64,000 nucleotides of DNA from Paenibacillus sp. Root444D2 (GCF_001426375.1 NZ_LMEO01000012.1:124001-188000); one strand, 5' to 3'; counted from the first letter of the stretch, positions 1 to 9,755 are shown. Program-made: numbers and translations. The notes: generated by a model from the sequence alone, not told the origin.

Positions 1-13
1 TAGTTAAGTAAAG

Positions 14-54
14 AAAAACCTCCAATCTACTTCAGAGTAGATTTGGAGGTTTTT
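14..54 (-). terminator. Rho-independent terminator
   Basis: A 13-bp stem with one bulge (19-30 pairing with 37-50) is flanked by an A-run on the left and a T-run on the right, so it can act in both directions. It lies 54 bp past the stop of the aminotransferase gene and probably ends that leftward transcript. Confidence 0.8.
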
Positions 55-107
55 CGTATTTTCATTTACATACCGTCGACTTATCAAATGCTTTACAATT
101 AACTAGC

Positions 108-1265
108 TCACGCTAGCTTGTTTACAAATCGCTCAAGACGATCTAATGACTCTTCCAATACTTCTTGTGAATAGGCATAAGAAATGCGGATATAGCCTTC
201 TCCATAAGAGGTAAAAGCATCTCCAGGAACAACAGCAACATGTTCCTCATGAAGCAGCTTCATGGTAAAGTCCTGAGAACTCAATCCGAATTTAGCAATG
301 GATGGGAACAAATAAAATGCCCCATTCGGCTTCTCCAACTCGAAGCCCATTGCAAGCAGACGATCGTAGACATAATCCCTACGAACTTCATAGGCATTGC
401 GCATAGGCAGCGCATCATCTACACCAACTGTTAAAGCCTCTAATGCCGCATACTGGCTTACAGAGCTTGCACAAGTTACATTATACTGATGCACCTTGAC
501 CATATGCTCCGTAATGTAAGCCGGCGCTAATGTAAATCCAACACGCCAGCCTGTCATAGCGTGGGATTTGGAGAGGCCATTAATGACAATCGTTTTCTCG
601 CGGAGCTTGCCCATCGTTGCAATAGACTGATGACGAACACCGTACACAAGCTCGCTGTAAATTTCATCGGATAAAATAAACAATTCCCGATCTTCTAATA
701 ATTGAGCCAAATCGGTCAATTCCTGCTCCGTGAGTACTTGGCCTGTTGGATTAGATGGGTAGCATAAGATAACGCAGCGCGTGTTAGCTGTTAAATAAGG
801 CTCGAGTAACTCAGCCGTTAGTTTCAAGCCATTCGGCCTGGTATCGACATAGACAGGGACTCCCCCTGCCAATCTGATTAATGGCTCGTACCCAGGGTAG
901 ATAGGTGCGGGAATAATAACCTCCGCCCCAGGTGTAAGAATGGTACGTAACGTAATGTCTACCGCTTGACTCGCTCCAGCGGTCACGATAATTTCATCAG
1001 CTGCGCGGTATTGTTGGCCGTATTTCGTGAGCACGAAATCGGATACCGCTTCACGCAATTCCAATAGTCCTGGATTTTGCGTATAAACCGTCTTATTTTG
1101 ATCCAGAGCCCTTTGTCCCGCCTCAATTATATGCCGAGGCGTCGGGAAATCAGGCTGTCCAATCGTTAACGTCAAGGCACCCGGAATCGTGCTGACGAGG
1201 TTAGATATTTTGCGTATGCCTGAAATTTGAATGTCTTTCACTTGCGGATTAATCAGATGCTCCAT
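108..1265 (-). CDS. PLP-dependent class I/II aminotransferase (PatA-like)
   Basis: A fold-type I PLP aminotransferase of 385 residues. The PLP-binding lysine lies in NGLSKSHAMTGWRVGF (K233). The family motifs YPSNPTG, the SDEIY aspartate and a C-terminal RISYA arginine region are also visible. The closest named relative by pattern is B. subtilis PatA, a cytosolic transaminase of uncertain substrate; lysine/DAP- or aspartate-type activity cannot be told apart here. The frame extends upstream to 1355, but the ATG at 1265 is preceded by GGAGAGGAGTG at good spacing and begins where family members do. The gene follows an RluD-type gene at 31 bp and may be the last gene of the lspA operon. Confidence 0.85.
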   Translation of the reverse strand: MEHLINPQVKDIQISGIRKISNLVSTIPGALTLTIGQPDFPTPRHIIEAGQRALDQNKTVYTQNPGLLELREAVSDFVLTKYGQQYRAADEIIVTAGASQAVDITLRTILTPGAEVIIPAPIYPGYEPLIRLAGGVPVYVDTRPNGLKLTAELLEPYLTANTRCVILCYPSNPTGQVLTEQELTDLAQLLEDRELFILSDEIYSELVYGVRHQSIATMGKLREKTIVINGLSKSHAMTGWRVGFTLAPAYITEHMVKVHQYNVTCASSVSQYAALEALTVGVDDALPMRNAYEVRRDYVYDRLLAMGFELEKPNGAFYLFPSIAKFGLSSQDFTMKLLHEEHVAVVPGDAFTSYGEGYIRISYAYSQEVLEESLDRLERFVNKLA

Positions 1266-1296
1266 GTGATTCACTCCTCTCCCACTCTGAAGAACC

Positions 1297-2247
1297 CTAG
1301 GATGTTCGAATTGTTTGCAGAAGATTGTCCATATCAGTTGGAATTGGCGCTTCAAATTGCAGCCATTCCTCTGTACGCGGATGCTTAAAGCCTAGAATGG
1401 CAGCATGCAGCGCCTGACCATCCATCAGCATCCCTTTGCTCTTACCATACATTGGATCACCAACAAGCGGGTGACCAATGAATTTCATATGCACACGAAT
1501 TTGATGGGTTCTTCCTGTTTCCAGCTTCAGCTCCACCAAGGTAAAATCACCAAACCGTTCGATTACTACGAAATGAGTTACAGCATGCTTACTATTTTTC
1601 TCCGTTACTGTATACATCTTACGGTCATTTGAATCGCGACCGATCGGAGCGTCAATCGTACCTTGATCATGCTGTAGATTCCCATGTACCAAGGCAATAT
1701 ATTTGCGATTGACCGTATGAGCCTTTAACTGCTCAGCTAAGCTAGCATGTGCTTTGTCGTTCTTTGCTGACATGATAAGACCGGATGTGTCCTTATCAAT
1801 CCGATGTACAATTCCAGGACGCAGCTCTCCATTGATGCCAGATAGATCCTTACAATGATACATCAATGCGTTAACCAATGTACCTGAGTAATGACCAGGC
1901 GCTGGATGAACGACAAGTCCCCTCTGTTTATTGATCACGATGACATCAGTGTCTTCGTATACCACATTAAGCGGAATGTTTTCCGCAGCAAGCTCAACAC
2001 CCTGGGGTTCAGGAATGCGCAAAGAAATAACATCTTGTTCAGACAGCTTATAGTTTGGTTTTATGGCTTTCCCATTCACTTTAACATGCCCGTCTTTGAC
2101 CCATTGCTGGACGAGTGTTCTTGATACATCTTCTTCCAATGCTTCGGTAATGAATTTATCAATACGTTCACTGGCATACTGCCCTTCAACCGTCCATTCG
2201 ATAACATCATTTGCCGCGGCCTCAGATGAGGTCTGATTTGTGTTCAT
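1297..2247 (-). CDS. RluD-family 23S rRNA/tRNA pseudouridine synthase (YlyB-like)
   Basis: A 316-residue pseudouridine synthase that isomerises uridine in structured RNA. An N-terminal S4 RNA-binding domain (about residues 19-80) is followed by the RluA/RluD catalytic domain with HRIDKDTSG at 148-156; D151 is the expected catalytic aspartate. B. subtilis ylyB occupies the same place after lspA. The start overlaps the end of lspA by 26 bp, which suggests translational coupling. The exact uridine target cannot be read from sequence; RluD-type 23S rRNA modification is the family expectation. Confidence 0.92.
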   Translation of the reverse strand: MNTNQTSSEAAANDVIEWTVEGQYASERIDKFITEALEEDVSRTLVQQWVKDGHVKVNGKAIKPNYKLSEQDVISLRIPEPQGVELAAENIPLNVVYEDTDVIVINKQRGLVVHPAPGHYSGTLVNALMYHCKDLSGINGELRPGIVHRIDKDTSGLIMSAKNDKAHASLAEQLKAHTVNRKYIALVHGNLQHDQGTIDAPIGRDSNDRKMYTVTEKNSKHAVTHFVVIERFGDFTLVELKLETGRTHQIRVHMKFIGHPLVGDPMYGKSKGMLMDGQALHAAILGFKHPRTEEWLQFEAPIPTDMDNLLQTIRTS

Positions 2248-2740
2248 TCGTTGCTCCTTTTTTCTCTTTTCTCCAAGTAAGTAACGATTCTAAGAAAATC
2301 AGGATTACCCCGATCACAATGGCCGAATCAGCTAAATTGAAAATCGGATAAATATAATAAATGGCTTTGCCGAACAAGCTAAAATCAAAGGTAAACTGCA
2401 GGAAATCCACAACTTCACCGAATAAAGCTCGATCAATGAAATTACCGATTGCACCTCCTAGTAGAAGACTAAGCGCAAAAGATAGCAAAACTTTTCTTTC
2501 ACGGATCGTTCGACGCATGTACCAGAGAATACCAATCACTACAATAAGGGTAATCACGATGAAAAACCATCTTTGGTTTTGCAAAATGCCAAATGCCGCG
2601 CCTCTATTACGATGCGACGTCAGGATAAAGAAATCACCCAGTACTGGACGCTCCTCGCCAAGCGGAATCCGTTTTACAATAAACCATTTGGATACTTGAT
2701 CCAAAATAAATACGATGAGCGCATAAAAATAATATTTCAT
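2222..2740 (-). CDS. lspA: Lipoprotein signal peptidase (signal peptidase II)
   Basis: A membrane aspartyl protease (172 aa) that removes the signal peptide from lipidated prolipoproteins. Four hydrophobic segments are evident. All family motifs are present: the N-terminal LDQVSKW, the NRGAAF loop, GNFIDR, EVVDF (D112) and FNLADS (D138). D112 and D138 correspond to the catalytic aspartate pair of characterised LspA enzymes. Start ATG at 2740 follows AGGAGG, which forms the end of a hairpin-type repeat also found upstream of other genes in this window. It serves the lipoproteins encoded nearby (OppA, the DUF4349 protein, the YlaJ-like protein). Confidence 0.97.
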   Translation of the reverse strand: MKYYFYALIVFILDQVSKWFIVKRIPLGEERPVLGDFFILTSHRNRGAAFGILQNQRWFFIVITLIVVIGILWYMRRTIRERKVLLSFALSLLLGGAIGNFIDRALFGEVVDFLQFTFDFSLFGKAIYYIYPIFNLADSAIVIGVILIFLESLLTWRKEKKGATNEHKSDLI

Positions 2741-2748
2741 TATCTTTT

Positions 2749-2784
2749 CCTCCTAAGAGTGCTTTAGCAAAACTTATTTCGTAA
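2749..2784 (-). repeat. Hairpin/Shine-Dalgarno repeat, copy A (before lspA)
   Basis: Read on the minus strand: TTACG, a short spacer, an AGTTTTGCT...AGCA stem-loop, then CTCTTAGGAGG as the lspA ribosome binding site. This is the least perfect of five related copies; its stem is partly eroded. The others are at 7325-7392, 12832-12900, 33625-33664 and 54686-54714. Confidence 0.6.
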
Positions 2785-2891
2785 CAAGTTCCTTATTTCC
2801 TTAGTTTCAAGGAATTACCTCACTAAAAAAAGCTGTCACTCGGCATTATAACGGTATGCATCAGCTGTAAGAAAGGAGCTGTACACGACCT

Positions 2892-3635
2892 ATGAGCCAT
2901 TTATCCGAGGAGCAATTAAAAGAATTATATTTGCAATTATTGGAGGAAAAGGTTTATCTCGAGAAACATTTTGCCATAAATGATAATTATGGCCTGTCCA
3001 ATTCTTTTAAAGATAGTACGGGAGAGCTCTCCATGTACGATAATCATCCAGGAGATATCGCCACAGAAATTTACGAACGGGAAAAAGATATTTCACTCAA
3101 CGAACATGCTGAATTTCATTTAAATCAAGTCAATGAAGCCTTAGCTCGCATGGAGAGTGGAGAATACGGTATATGTGTGTTCAGTAAACAACCGATTCCC
3201 TTTGAGCGTCTTCAAGCTATCCCTACAACCATTTACAGCTTAGAACACGTTCCAGATCCTGACCGGTCATTCAGAAGACCTGTTGAAGAACAAATACTCT
3301 ACCCACCTTTTGGCCGAACCAGCTTTGACGAACGTGACGATGAGACCGAATTCGATGGGGAAGATGCCTGGCAAATCGTTGAAAGTTGGGGCACCTCCAA
3401 TTCGCCTGCCTTTGCTGAAGATCCCAATGTGGATCACTATAATGAAATGTATGTGGAAGCCGATGAGCACGTTGGTTATGTTGAGTCCTTTGAGAGCTTT
3501 GTTGCGACAGACCTGTATGGTGAACATGTCACTATTGTTAGAGGCAAGGCCTACAATGATTATATGCATAAAGGCGAGGGCGATCCTCTACTCGAACCAG
3601 AAAACCTTTCCTACTCGGAGGATGAGCAGCTCTAG
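2892..3635 (+). CDS. yteA: YteA-family DksA/TraR-like zinc-finger-related protein
   Basis: Member of the YteA sporulation-associated branch of the TraR/DksA family (247 aa). An N-terminal helical hairpin rich in Glu (residues 1-95, including LNEHAEFHLNQVNEALARMESGEYG) leads into the finger region, where GICVFSKQPIPFERL replaces the usual CxxCG...RL pattern. Only one cysteine of the first pair remains, so zinc binding is doubtful. The long acidic C-terminus is typical of YteA. It is transcribed opposite to lspA and ileS and ends in a shared hairpin. The role in B. subtilis is not settled; a regulatory interaction with RNA polymerase is an inference from DksA. Confidence 0.8.
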   Translation: MSHLSEEQLKELYLQLLEEKVYLEKHFAINDNYGLSNSFKDSTGELSMYDNHPGDIATEIYEREKDISLNEHAEFHLNQVNEALARMESGEYGICVFSKQPIPFERLQAIPTTIYSLEHVPDPDRSFRRPVEEQILYPPFGRTSFDERDDETEFDGEDAWQIVESWGTSNSPAFAEDPNVDHYNEMYVEADEHVGYVESFESFVATDLYGEHVTIVRGKAYNDYMHKGEGDPLLEPENLSYSEDEQL

Positions 3636-3648
3636 AAAAAATAGGACT

Positions 3649-3680
3649 AACGAGCTTCGCATAAGCGAAAGCTCGTTTGC
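3649..3680. terminator. Bidirectional terminator between yteA and ileS
   Basis: The stem AACGAGCTTCGC (3649-3660) pairs with GCGAAAGCTCGTT (3665-3677) with a single bulge. T-rich tails are present on both strands. It sits between two convergent genes. Confidence 0.65.
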
Positions 3681-3686
3681 TTCCTT

Positions 3687-6455
3687 TTACTCGTGGTAAT
3701 GAGCCGAAACAACGTCATTACATCTGGCACAAAGTGTCGGATGTTCTTTACTTTGCTCCACCTCAGGAGTCACTATCCAGCAGCGCTCGCACTTCTCGCC
3801 TTCAGCTACAGTGATAGCAATGGCAGCGTCCTTCGATTGATACACCTCAGCAGGAGTCTTTGTTCCGGGTTTATGCAGGCTCACAGCAGACACGATGAAC
3901 AACTGATCCAATTGCTCCAATTGCATTAGTAAGTCGTAAGTAGCTTCATTCGGATATAGATGAACAGCAGCTCCTAATGAGTTACCGATGACCTTCTCTT
4001 TACGTGCTTCTTCGAGAGCTTTGAGAACTTCATCTCTAACATCAAGGAAGCTATTCCATTTATTTTCCAATTCTTCGTTGTATAAGCTTGAATCCACTTC
4101 CGGCAATTCTGCTAACTGCACGCTGCTAAGCTCAACTCCAGGAATGTACTTCCATACTTCATCAGCAGAATGCGGAAGAATAGGTGAGATCAGTTTCGTG
4201 ATCGCAATTAAAGAAGCATATAACACGGTTTGCGAAGCTTTCCGAGCTGGATCATGAGGAGCGTTTGCATACAAACGGTCCTTGATAATATCTAGGTAGA
4301 ATGAGCTCATTTCAACCGCGCAGAAATGATGAATCGTTTGGTAAACGACATGGAATTCATACGCTTCATAAGCCTTTACTACCTTCTCAATCATGCGATT
4401 CAAACGAATCAAGGCATAACGGTCGAGCTCCGACAAACTCTCCGTCGCTACGCGATCTGTTTCTGGATTAAAATGACTCATGTTCCCCAGCAGGAAACGC
4501 ATTGTGTTGCGAATTTTACGGTAGACTTCCGTCGTTTGGTTCAAGATATTATCCGAGATCCGGTGATCCGATTGATAATCGACTGAGGATACCCACAGAC
4601 GCAGAATATCAGCGCCTAGCTTACCACACACAACATTCGGATCAATCGTGTTTCCGATCGACTTGGACATTTTCCGTCCTTCTCCATCCAGTGTAAATCC
4701 ATGGCTGAGAACGCCTTTATAAGGCGATTTCTCTCTTGTGGCAACACCTGTAATGAGTGAAGAGTTGAACCAACCACGGTACTGGTCAGAACCTTCTAGG
4801 TACAGATCCGCAGGCCACTGCAGCTCAGGACGCGATTCAAGGACAGCTACATGGCTAGAACCAGAATCAAACCATACATCCATGATATCCGTTTCCTTAC
4901 GGAACTCACCATGACCACATTTGGAGCAGCTAGTTCCCTGAGGAAGAAGATCCTTCTCCTCCTTGATAAACCAAGCATTTGAGCCTTCTTGTTCAAATAA
5001 CTGAGCTACATGTTCAATGGTTTGCTCATTGACAAGCGGTTCGTTACAGCTTCGGCAGTAGAAAATTGGAATAGGAACACCCCATGCACGCTGCCTCGAG
5101 ATACACCAGTCTCCACGATCTGCAATCATGTTATGCAGGCGGATTTCGCCCCACTCTGGCGTCCACTTCACTTGCTTGATCTCATCCAGCATCTCTTGTC
5201 TGAATTTATCGATGGACGCAAACCATTGCTCTGTTGCTCGATAAATAACAGGCTTCTTCGTGCGCCAATCATGAGCGTATTGATGCTGAATTTCGCCAGC
5301 TTTAAGCAATAGACCTGATTCTTGCAGCTTTTCGATAATCAGCTTGCCGCCTTTTTCGTAGAACATGCCTTCAAAACCCGGTGCTTCAGCTGTGAAATGC
5401 CCTTGATCGTCAACAGGACACAGCACTCCGATGTTATAACGTTGTCCAATTGCGAAATCGTCTTCCCCGTGTCCAGGAGCTGTGTGTACGCAACCTGTAC
5501 CCGCTTCCAGTGTGACATGCTCGCCAACCATCACAAGCGATTCACGGTCATAGAACGGATGCTGGCACGTAACGAACTCAAGCTCACTGCCTTTAACCGT
5601 CGACAATACTTCGTAATCGGTCCAGCCAATTTCCTTAGCTGCTGCTGCAAGCAAGCCTTGTGCAAGTACATATTTCTTCCCACCGGCTTGAACAACAGCA
5701 TAATCGAACTCAGGATGAAGTGAAATGCCCAGGTTTGCAGGCAGTGTCCATGCCGTTGTCGTCCAGATCACAATCGCAGCATCCTGCGGCAGCTTGCCTT
5801 TGCCGTCTTTAACAGGGAACGCTACATAAATGGAAGTGGAGGTTTTTTCTTTGTACTCAATCTCAGCTTCTGCAAGGGCACTTTCGGAAGATGGGGACCA
5901 ATAGACAGGCTTCAAGCCTTTGTAGACAAAGCCTTTTTGCACCATTTTACCGAACACTCGAATTTGCTGAGCTTCATAGTTCGGCTGCAGTGTGATATAC
6001 GGATTCTTCCAGTCTCCGCGGATACCCAGACGCTGGAATTGGCTCTTCTGTTTCTCAACAGACTGCAAAGCATACTCTTTGCAATATTCACGAAACTCAG
6101 GGACGGTCATTTTTTTACGATCAACTTTTCCGCTATTTGTAATGACTTGCTCAATCGGCAAGCCATGCGTATCCCAGCCTGGAACGTAAGGTGCATCAAA
6201 ACCTTGCAGCGTTTTAAATCGCACGATGATATCTTTTAACACCTTGTTCAGCGCATGTCCGATATGAATATCGCCGTTCGCGTACGGCGGTCCGTCATGG
6301 AGAATAAACTTGGTTCTGCCCTTACGACTCTCCTGTACTTTGGCATAGATGTCATCAGCTTCCCAATGCTCTTGCATTTTCGGTTCCGCCTGCGGCAAAT
6401 TGCCTCTCATCGGAAACACCGTTTGCAATAAATTTAATGTTTTGCCATAATCCAT
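3687..6455 (-). CDS. ileS: Isoleucyl-tRNA synthetase
   Basis: Class I aminoacyl-tRNA synthetase (922 aa) that charges tRNA-Ile in the cytosol. It has the HIGH motif ([10 protein letters not shown]), the inserted editing domain, the KMSKSIGN loop and a C-terminal zinc module with paired cysteines (CERC ... CARC). The frame opens at a GTG at 6464, but that codon overlaps GGAG. The ATG at 6455, eight to nine bases after GGAGTGG, is the better start. It is preceded by a T-box leader and its own promoter, so expression should respond to uncharged tRNA-Ile. The position after divIVA is conserved in Bacillales. Confidence 0.98.
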   Translation of the reverse strand: MDYGKTLNLLQTVFPMRGNLPQAEPKMQEHWEADDIYAKVQESRKGRTKFILHDGPPYANGDIHIGHALNKVLKDIIVRFKTLQGFDAPYVPGWDTHGLPIEQVITNSGKVDRKKMTVPEFREYCKEYALQSVEKQKSQFQRLGIRGDWKNPYITLQPNYEAQQIRVFGKMVQKGFVYKGLKPVYWSPSSESALAEAEIEYKEKTSTSIYVAFPVKDGKGKLPQDAAIVIWTTTAWTLPANLGISLHPEFDYAVVQAGGKKYVLAQGLLAAAAKEIGWTDYEVLSTVKGSELEFVTCQHPFYDRESLVMVGEHVTLEAGTGCVHTAPGHGEDDFAIGQRYNIGVLCPVDDQGHFTAEAPGFEGMFYEKGGKLIIEKLQESGLLLKAGEIQHQYAHDWRTKKPVIYRATEQWFASIDKFRQEMLDEIKQVKWTPEWGEIRLHNMIADRGDWCISRQRAWGVPIPIFYCRSCNEPLVNEQTIEHVAQLFEQEGSNAWFIKEEKDLLPQGTSCSKCGHGEFRKETDIMDVWFDSGSSHVAVLESRPELQWPADLYLEGSDQYRGWFNSSLITGVATREKSPYKGVLSHGFTLDGEGRKMSKSIGNTIDPNVVCGKLGADILRLWVSSVDYQSDHRISDNILNQTTEVYRKIRNTMRFLLGNMSHFNPETDRVATESLSELDRYALIRLNRMIEKVVKAYEAYEFHVVYQTIHHFCAVEMSSFYLDIIKDRLYANAPHDPARKASQTVLYASLIAITKLISPILPHSADEVWKYIPGVELSSVQLAELPEVDSSLYNEELENKWNSFLDVRDEVLKALEEARKEKVIGNSLGAAVHLYPNEATYDLLMQLEQLDQLFIVSAVSLHKPGTKTPAEVYQSKDAAIAITVAEGEKCERCWIVTPEVEQSKEHPTLCARCNDVVSAHYHE

Positions 6456-6501
6456 GCCAACCACTCCATTCCTGCCTCAATCTTTATGTTGTCATACAAA
6501 C

Positions 6502-6770
6502 AAAAAAAGCCTCTCATCCCCAAAAGGGACGAGAAACTTTAGCTCGCGGTACCACCCTCGTTAAAAAGCTAAATGAACTTACACCTCTGGTGTAATGAAC
6601 ACAAGCTTAATCACTCGATCATGTGTAACGGCATGACCCGTTTCTCTCTACTCGCTTCAAGAGACGCTCCTGGGGGATATTCGGTACGCTGCAGAGATTA
6701 GGTTCACACCAATACCCTAATTCGCTGACACTGCTAATACGACCTACTCGTTCCAGTCATAGCTTTGCTG
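6502..6770 (-). promoter_or_regulatory. T-box leader (tRNA-Ile sensing) of ileS
   Basis: On the minus strand the leader shows an AGTA motif (6745-6748), a distal GGTGTGAACC loop, a specifier region reading GAATATCCC with the isoleucine codon ATC at 6676-6678, and the T-box core AGGGTGGTACCGCG (6545-6558). It ends in a terminator stem (TCTCGTCCC/GGGGATGAGA) followed by seven T (6502-6508). By T-box logic, uncharged tRNA-Ile pairs with the specifier and core to favour antitermination. The identity of the specifier is read from motif alignment and agrees with the downstream gene. Confidence 0.95.
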
Positions 6771-6786
6771 AGATACATTTAACAGG

Positions 6787-6815
6787 AGTATAACCAATTC
6801 GTTAGGCATAGTCAA
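6787..6815 (-). promoter_or_regulatory. Sigma-A-type promoter of ileS
   Basis: TTGACT (6810-6815) and TATACT (6787-6792) are separated by exactly 17 bp, just upstream of the T-box leader. This gives ileS its own start of transcription, separate from divIVA. Confidence 0.8.
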
Positions 6816-6840
6816 TATGACAGCTACCTAATATCGATTC

Positions 6841-7317
6841 CTACTCTTCTTTATTTTCAAACTGCATACTTTGCCAGCCTTCTGTGCCCAGCAGCTCTAA
6901 TTGTGCTTCAAGCAGTGTACGGAAGCGTGTGCGATATATGGAGGCTTGTTTCTTTAACTCTTCAATCTCCAAAGCAACCTTGCGTGAACGCGTCAAGGAT
7001 TCGTTAATAATCCGGTCTGCATTCTTCTCAGCTTCCTTCAAGATCAGCTGTGCTTCTTTTTTGGCATTACTTCGCACTTCATCCGCAGCTTCTTGCGCAA
7101 CGATAATCGTTTTGCTAAGTGATTCCTCAATATTCGTGAAATGGTCCAAACGTTCCTGTAGTGTCACCGTTTGATTCTGCAAGTCTTTATTCTCACGAAT
7201 CAATGCCTCGTAATCCTTAATGACTTGATCCAGGAATTCATTCACTTGATCTTCATCATAACCGCGGAACGAGCGGGAAAACTCCTTATTATGTATGTCT
7301 AGCGGTGTTAATGGCAT
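6841..7317 (-). CDS. divIVA: Cell division/polarity protein DivIVA
   Basis: Coiled-coil protein (158 aa) that binds negatively curved membrane at poles and septa. The N-terminal lipid-binding segment has the family signature (PLTPLDIHNKEFSR, then FRGYDEDQVNEFL) and is followed by long heptad-rich helices (about residues 30-135). The start lies seven bases after AAGGAGG. In B. subtilis DivIVA positions MinJ/MinCD and anchors RacA during sporulation; neither partner is in this window. It lies last in the ymxH-pgeF-ylmE-sepF-ylmG-ylmH run, and a double hairpin directly upstream includes its ribosome binding site. Confidence 0.95.
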   Translation of the reverse strand: MPLTPLDIHNKEFSRSFRGYDEDQVNEFLDQVIKDYEALIRENKDLQNQTVTLQERLDHFTNIEESLSKTIIVAQEAADEVRSNAKKEAQLILKEAEKNADRIINESLTRSRKVALEIEELKKQASIYRTRFRTLLEAQLELLGTEGWQSMQFENKEE

Positions 7318-7324
7318 CAGTGCC

Positions 7325-7392
7325 CCTCCTTAGCGTTTTGCGCAGCAAAACTGACTTCGTAAGTATAAGCTGAGCTTTCTTCCAAGAAAGCT
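7325..7392 (-). repeat. Hairpin/Shine-Dalgarno repeat, copy B (before divIVA)
   Basis: There are two stem-loops. GTTTTGC-gca-GCAAAAC (7335-7351) adjoins the AAGGAGG of divIVA. A second perfect stem, AGCTTTCT-tcca-AGAAAGCT, lies at 7373-7392. The spacer between them contains CTTCGTAAG and ATAAGCTGAG, which match the spacer of copy C upstream of sigE. Confidence 0.75.
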
Positions 7393-7473
7393 AGTTTGAA
7401 CCCACATCTATACTGAATCAGTTCGACAGAAAATAAGCAATTCCTGCAAAGTTCGTGGATAAATGTTCCACAT

Positions 7474-8256
7474 TCATGCAAATTTGCCGATCTTCACACG
7501 AATTCGTCCTTTTTTCGTTACGCCTTCCACTTCAAGCACCTTAAATCTGCCAAATCCTTGCAAAGACACCATGTCCCCCTCTTTAAGAGGCTTACTAGGA
7601 TCTTCCTCCAGCTTCCAATTGACGCGACAGCGTCCAGCTTGAATGGGAACCAGTATTTTAGCTCGGCTTAGCCTGAATACATCGCTTACAATCCCGTCCA
7701 TGCGCATCGATGCAACAGACAGACTCAGCTCGTCCAATTGTACTTGAGCAAGTTCCAGCTTATCTAACGCCAGCAATTCTGTCTGTACATGAACCCTATG
7801 TACTTGGGACAAGTTCAAATGCAGGTAATCCGCAGCATCCTGGGTAACCAAACAATGGCAGCCGCCCTCTATAACATGAATATCGCCAACCTTGTCTCGC
7901 TTCATGCCGAGTCCAAGAATGGCGCCCATGTAATCTCCATGTTCTAATGTTAGAAATTTGCCGTCTCCGGAAGAAACGGACAAGACCGCCATTGCCATAT
8001 CTTCCCCATCCAAAGATCGGTAATCTGGGGCAATCAGAGCCCTTCTTCGTTCCGCGGCCGAGTATCCGCCATCTAGACGGCAGTGCACATCAGGGTGCCG
8101 ATTCACGAGTGATGTCAGTATAAAAGCCTGTCTGGGATCTAGAAAATCCGTTAACTTTACAGCATGCTGTTCAGCTGCACGTTCTACCCAATCCCAGGCT
8201 TTATCGACAAAATGGTGTTCATCCGAATGAAAATGACCATAGAGTTCTTTTGGCAA
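7474..8256 (-). CDS. ylmH: S4-domain RNA-binding protein YlmH
   Basis: YlmH-type protein (260 aa): a conserved N-terminal domain (residues 1-170, with LDPRQAFILTSLVNR) and a C-terminal S4 RNA-binding domain (about 180-255, LKEGDMVSLQGFGRFKV). Bacterial YlmH binds stalled 50S-peptidyl-tRNA complexes in ribosome-associated quality control; that role is taken from the family. The start is TTG at 8256, with GTGGGG upstream. It begins 3 bp after ylmG ends, as in other Firmicutes. Confidence 0.9.
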   Translation of the reverse strand: MPKELYGHFHSDEHHFVDKAWDWVERAAEQHAVKLTDFLDPRQAFILTSLVNRHPDVHCRLDGGYSAAERRRALIAPDYRSLDGEDMAMAVLSVSSGDGKFLTLEHGDYMGAILGLGMKRDKVGDIHVIEGGCHCLVTQDAADYLHLNLSQVHRVHVQTELLALDKLELAQVQLDELSLSVASMRMDGIVSDVFRLSRAKILVPIQAGRCRVNWKLEEDPSKPLKEGDMVSLQGFGRFKVLEVEGVTKKGRIRVKIGKFA

Positions 8257-8258
8257 TG

Positions 8259-8531
8259 TTAGAACAACCCCACAATGAAATCGAGCACAGCTATAATCCC
8301 CATAACCACAAATCGCAGTGCGATTAAGGCCACAATCGGCGAAAGATCAATGAACCCTATGCTTGGAATGATTTTCCGGAAAGGGCTTAAATACGGTTCA
8401 ACCAATTTTCCAAGGAGTCCTCCAACGAAGCTATCACGTGCATTAGGAAACCATGAGAGGATCAAATAGCCGATAATCATGAAATAATAAATTTCCATCA
8501 AAATACTAAGATAATAGTGAACGTAATTCAC
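8259..8531 (-). CDS. ylmG: YggT-family membrane protein YlmG
   Basis: Small membrane protein (90 aa) with two hydrophobic segments around a conserved LSWFPNARDS...LVEPYLSPFRKIIP loop, the hallmark of the YggT/YlmG family. Relatives are linked to membrane organisation and division, but the molecular role is unknown. An upstream GTG at 8543 is in frame but has no clear ribosome binding site. GTG at 8531 follows AGAGGTGG by eight bases and fits the usual family length. It sits between sepF and ylmH, the standard order. Confidence 0.9.
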   Translation of the reverse strand: MNYVHYYLSILMEIYYFMIIGYLILSWFPNARDSFVGGLLGKLVEPYLSPFRKIIPSIGFIDLSPIVALIALRFVVMGIIAVLDFIVGLF

Positions 8532-8563
8532 GTATGCATCCACCTCTGTGTTAGGATATGCGC

Positions 8564-8986
8564 CTATTCTTCACCCATCATCTCGGAGATGTGACCATGA
8601 ATATCAACTGAATCTGGAGTACAGAGGAAGATATTTGGTCCTAGTTTGGATATAGACCCACTCAAAGCATATACCGTCCCGCTTAAGAAATCTACGATAC
8701 GTATGGCTTGATCACCACGAACTCGCTGCAAATTGACGATCACAGCTCTTCTGGAGCGAAGATGATCTGCAATATCCTGTGTCTCTTCATAAGTTCGAGG
8801 TTCACTTAGCACGACACGTGCATTTTTCTGTGAATGAATGCTGACGACATTCGCCTTATTTTTATTACGTAATTCATAAGGATTGGTTTCAGGTTCTTCT
8901 GTGGCCTCCACAATACGCTCCCGCTCCACAACCTCTTCCTCTTCTTGCAGCCCAAGAAAATTCATAAATCGGTTATAAACACCCAC
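8564..8986 (-). CDS. sepF: Cell division protein SepF
   Basis: SepF (140 aa) forms rings and anchors FtsZ to the membrane. A short N-terminal amphipathic helix ([12 protein letters not shown]) is followed by an acidic linker ([19 protein letters not shown]) and the globular domain (about residues 50-135, [18 protein letters not shown] and [17 protein letters not shown]). The start is GTG at 8986 after AAGGAGGGAACTACA. It acts with FtsA and FtsZ encoded further upstream on the same strand. Confidence 0.95.
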   Translation of the reverse strand: MGVYNRFMNFLGLQEEEEVVERERIVEATEEPETNPYELRNKNKANVVSIHSQKNARVVLSEPRTYEETQDIADHLRSRRAVIVNLQRVRGDQAIRIVDFLSGTVYALSGSISKLGPNIFLCTPDSVDIHGHISEMMGEE

Positions 8987-9024
8987 TGTAGTTCCCTCCT
9001 TATCTTGTTCTTAAATCAGGTTAA

Positions 9025-9711
9025 CTAAAGTTCTTTCCCTACTAAAACAGTACCCAAACGAACCCAAGTTGCACCTTCTTCAATTGCTACTTCAAAGTCT
9101 CCAGACATGCCCATGGATAACTCCGTTATCTCATACGGGAAAATTCTCCGTTGATTTAGATGGTCTCGCAATTCTCTCAATCCACGGAAGACAGGTCTTG
9201 TTGCATCGGCTTCCATCTCGTAAGGTGCCATGGTCATCAAACCTGTGATATGTATATGTTTTAGCCCACTAACTTCTGCAGCAAAATCAAAGAAATGCTC
9301 AGGTGCAATACCATACTTTGACTCTTCGCCGGAAACATTCACTTGCAATAAACAATTCACTTCAATTCCCAAAGCTGCAGCCTGCTTGTCCAGTTCTTTG
9401 GCTAGAGAAATCCGATCCAACGAGTGAATATAGGCGAATTTGCCAATGACGTCCTTTACTTTATTCGTTTGCAAATGTCCAATGAAATGCCAGGTTCCCC
9501 GTTCGTGGAGCGCTTCCCACTTCGGCTTTACATCCTGCCAGCGATTCTCACCGATGTGCAGAAGTCCTGCATCCAAAACGCTTTTGGTCGTCTCTAAGGA
9601 AACGTATTTCGTTACAGCAATAATCTTAGCTTCGTTCTCTTTCCGTCCTGACCGCTTACATGCTGCGGCGACACGGGCTTCAACCTCATCTTTACGGGAT
9701 AGTAAACTCAC
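9025..9711 (-). CDS. ylmE: YggS/YlmE-family PLP homeostasis protein
   Basis: Single-domain PLP-binding protein (228 aa) of the alanine-racemase N-terminal fold with no known catalysis. The PLP lysine lies in IIAVTKYVS, and the phosphate-binding GMSGDFEVAIEEGATWVRLG is intact near the C-terminus. Family members buffer pyridoxal phosphate and influence amino-acid pools. The start is GTG at 9711 with GAGGTG upstream. It lies between pgeF and sepF, as in B. subtilis. Confidence 0.92.
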   Translation of the reverse strand: MSLLSRKDEVEARVAAACKRSGRKENEAKIIAVTKYVSLETTKSVLDAGLLHIGENRWQDVKPKWEALHERGTWHFIGHLQTNKVKDVIGKFAYIHSLDRISLAKELDKQAAALGIEVNCLLQVNVSGEESKYGIAPEHFFDFAAEVSGLKHIHITGLMTMAPYEMEADATRPVFRGLRELRDHLNQRRIFPYEITELSMGMSGDFEVAIEEGATWVRLGTVLVGKEL

Positions 9712-9755
9712 TTATGCAGACACCTCAATTCAACGCTGTGCTTGCATCAATCTCC

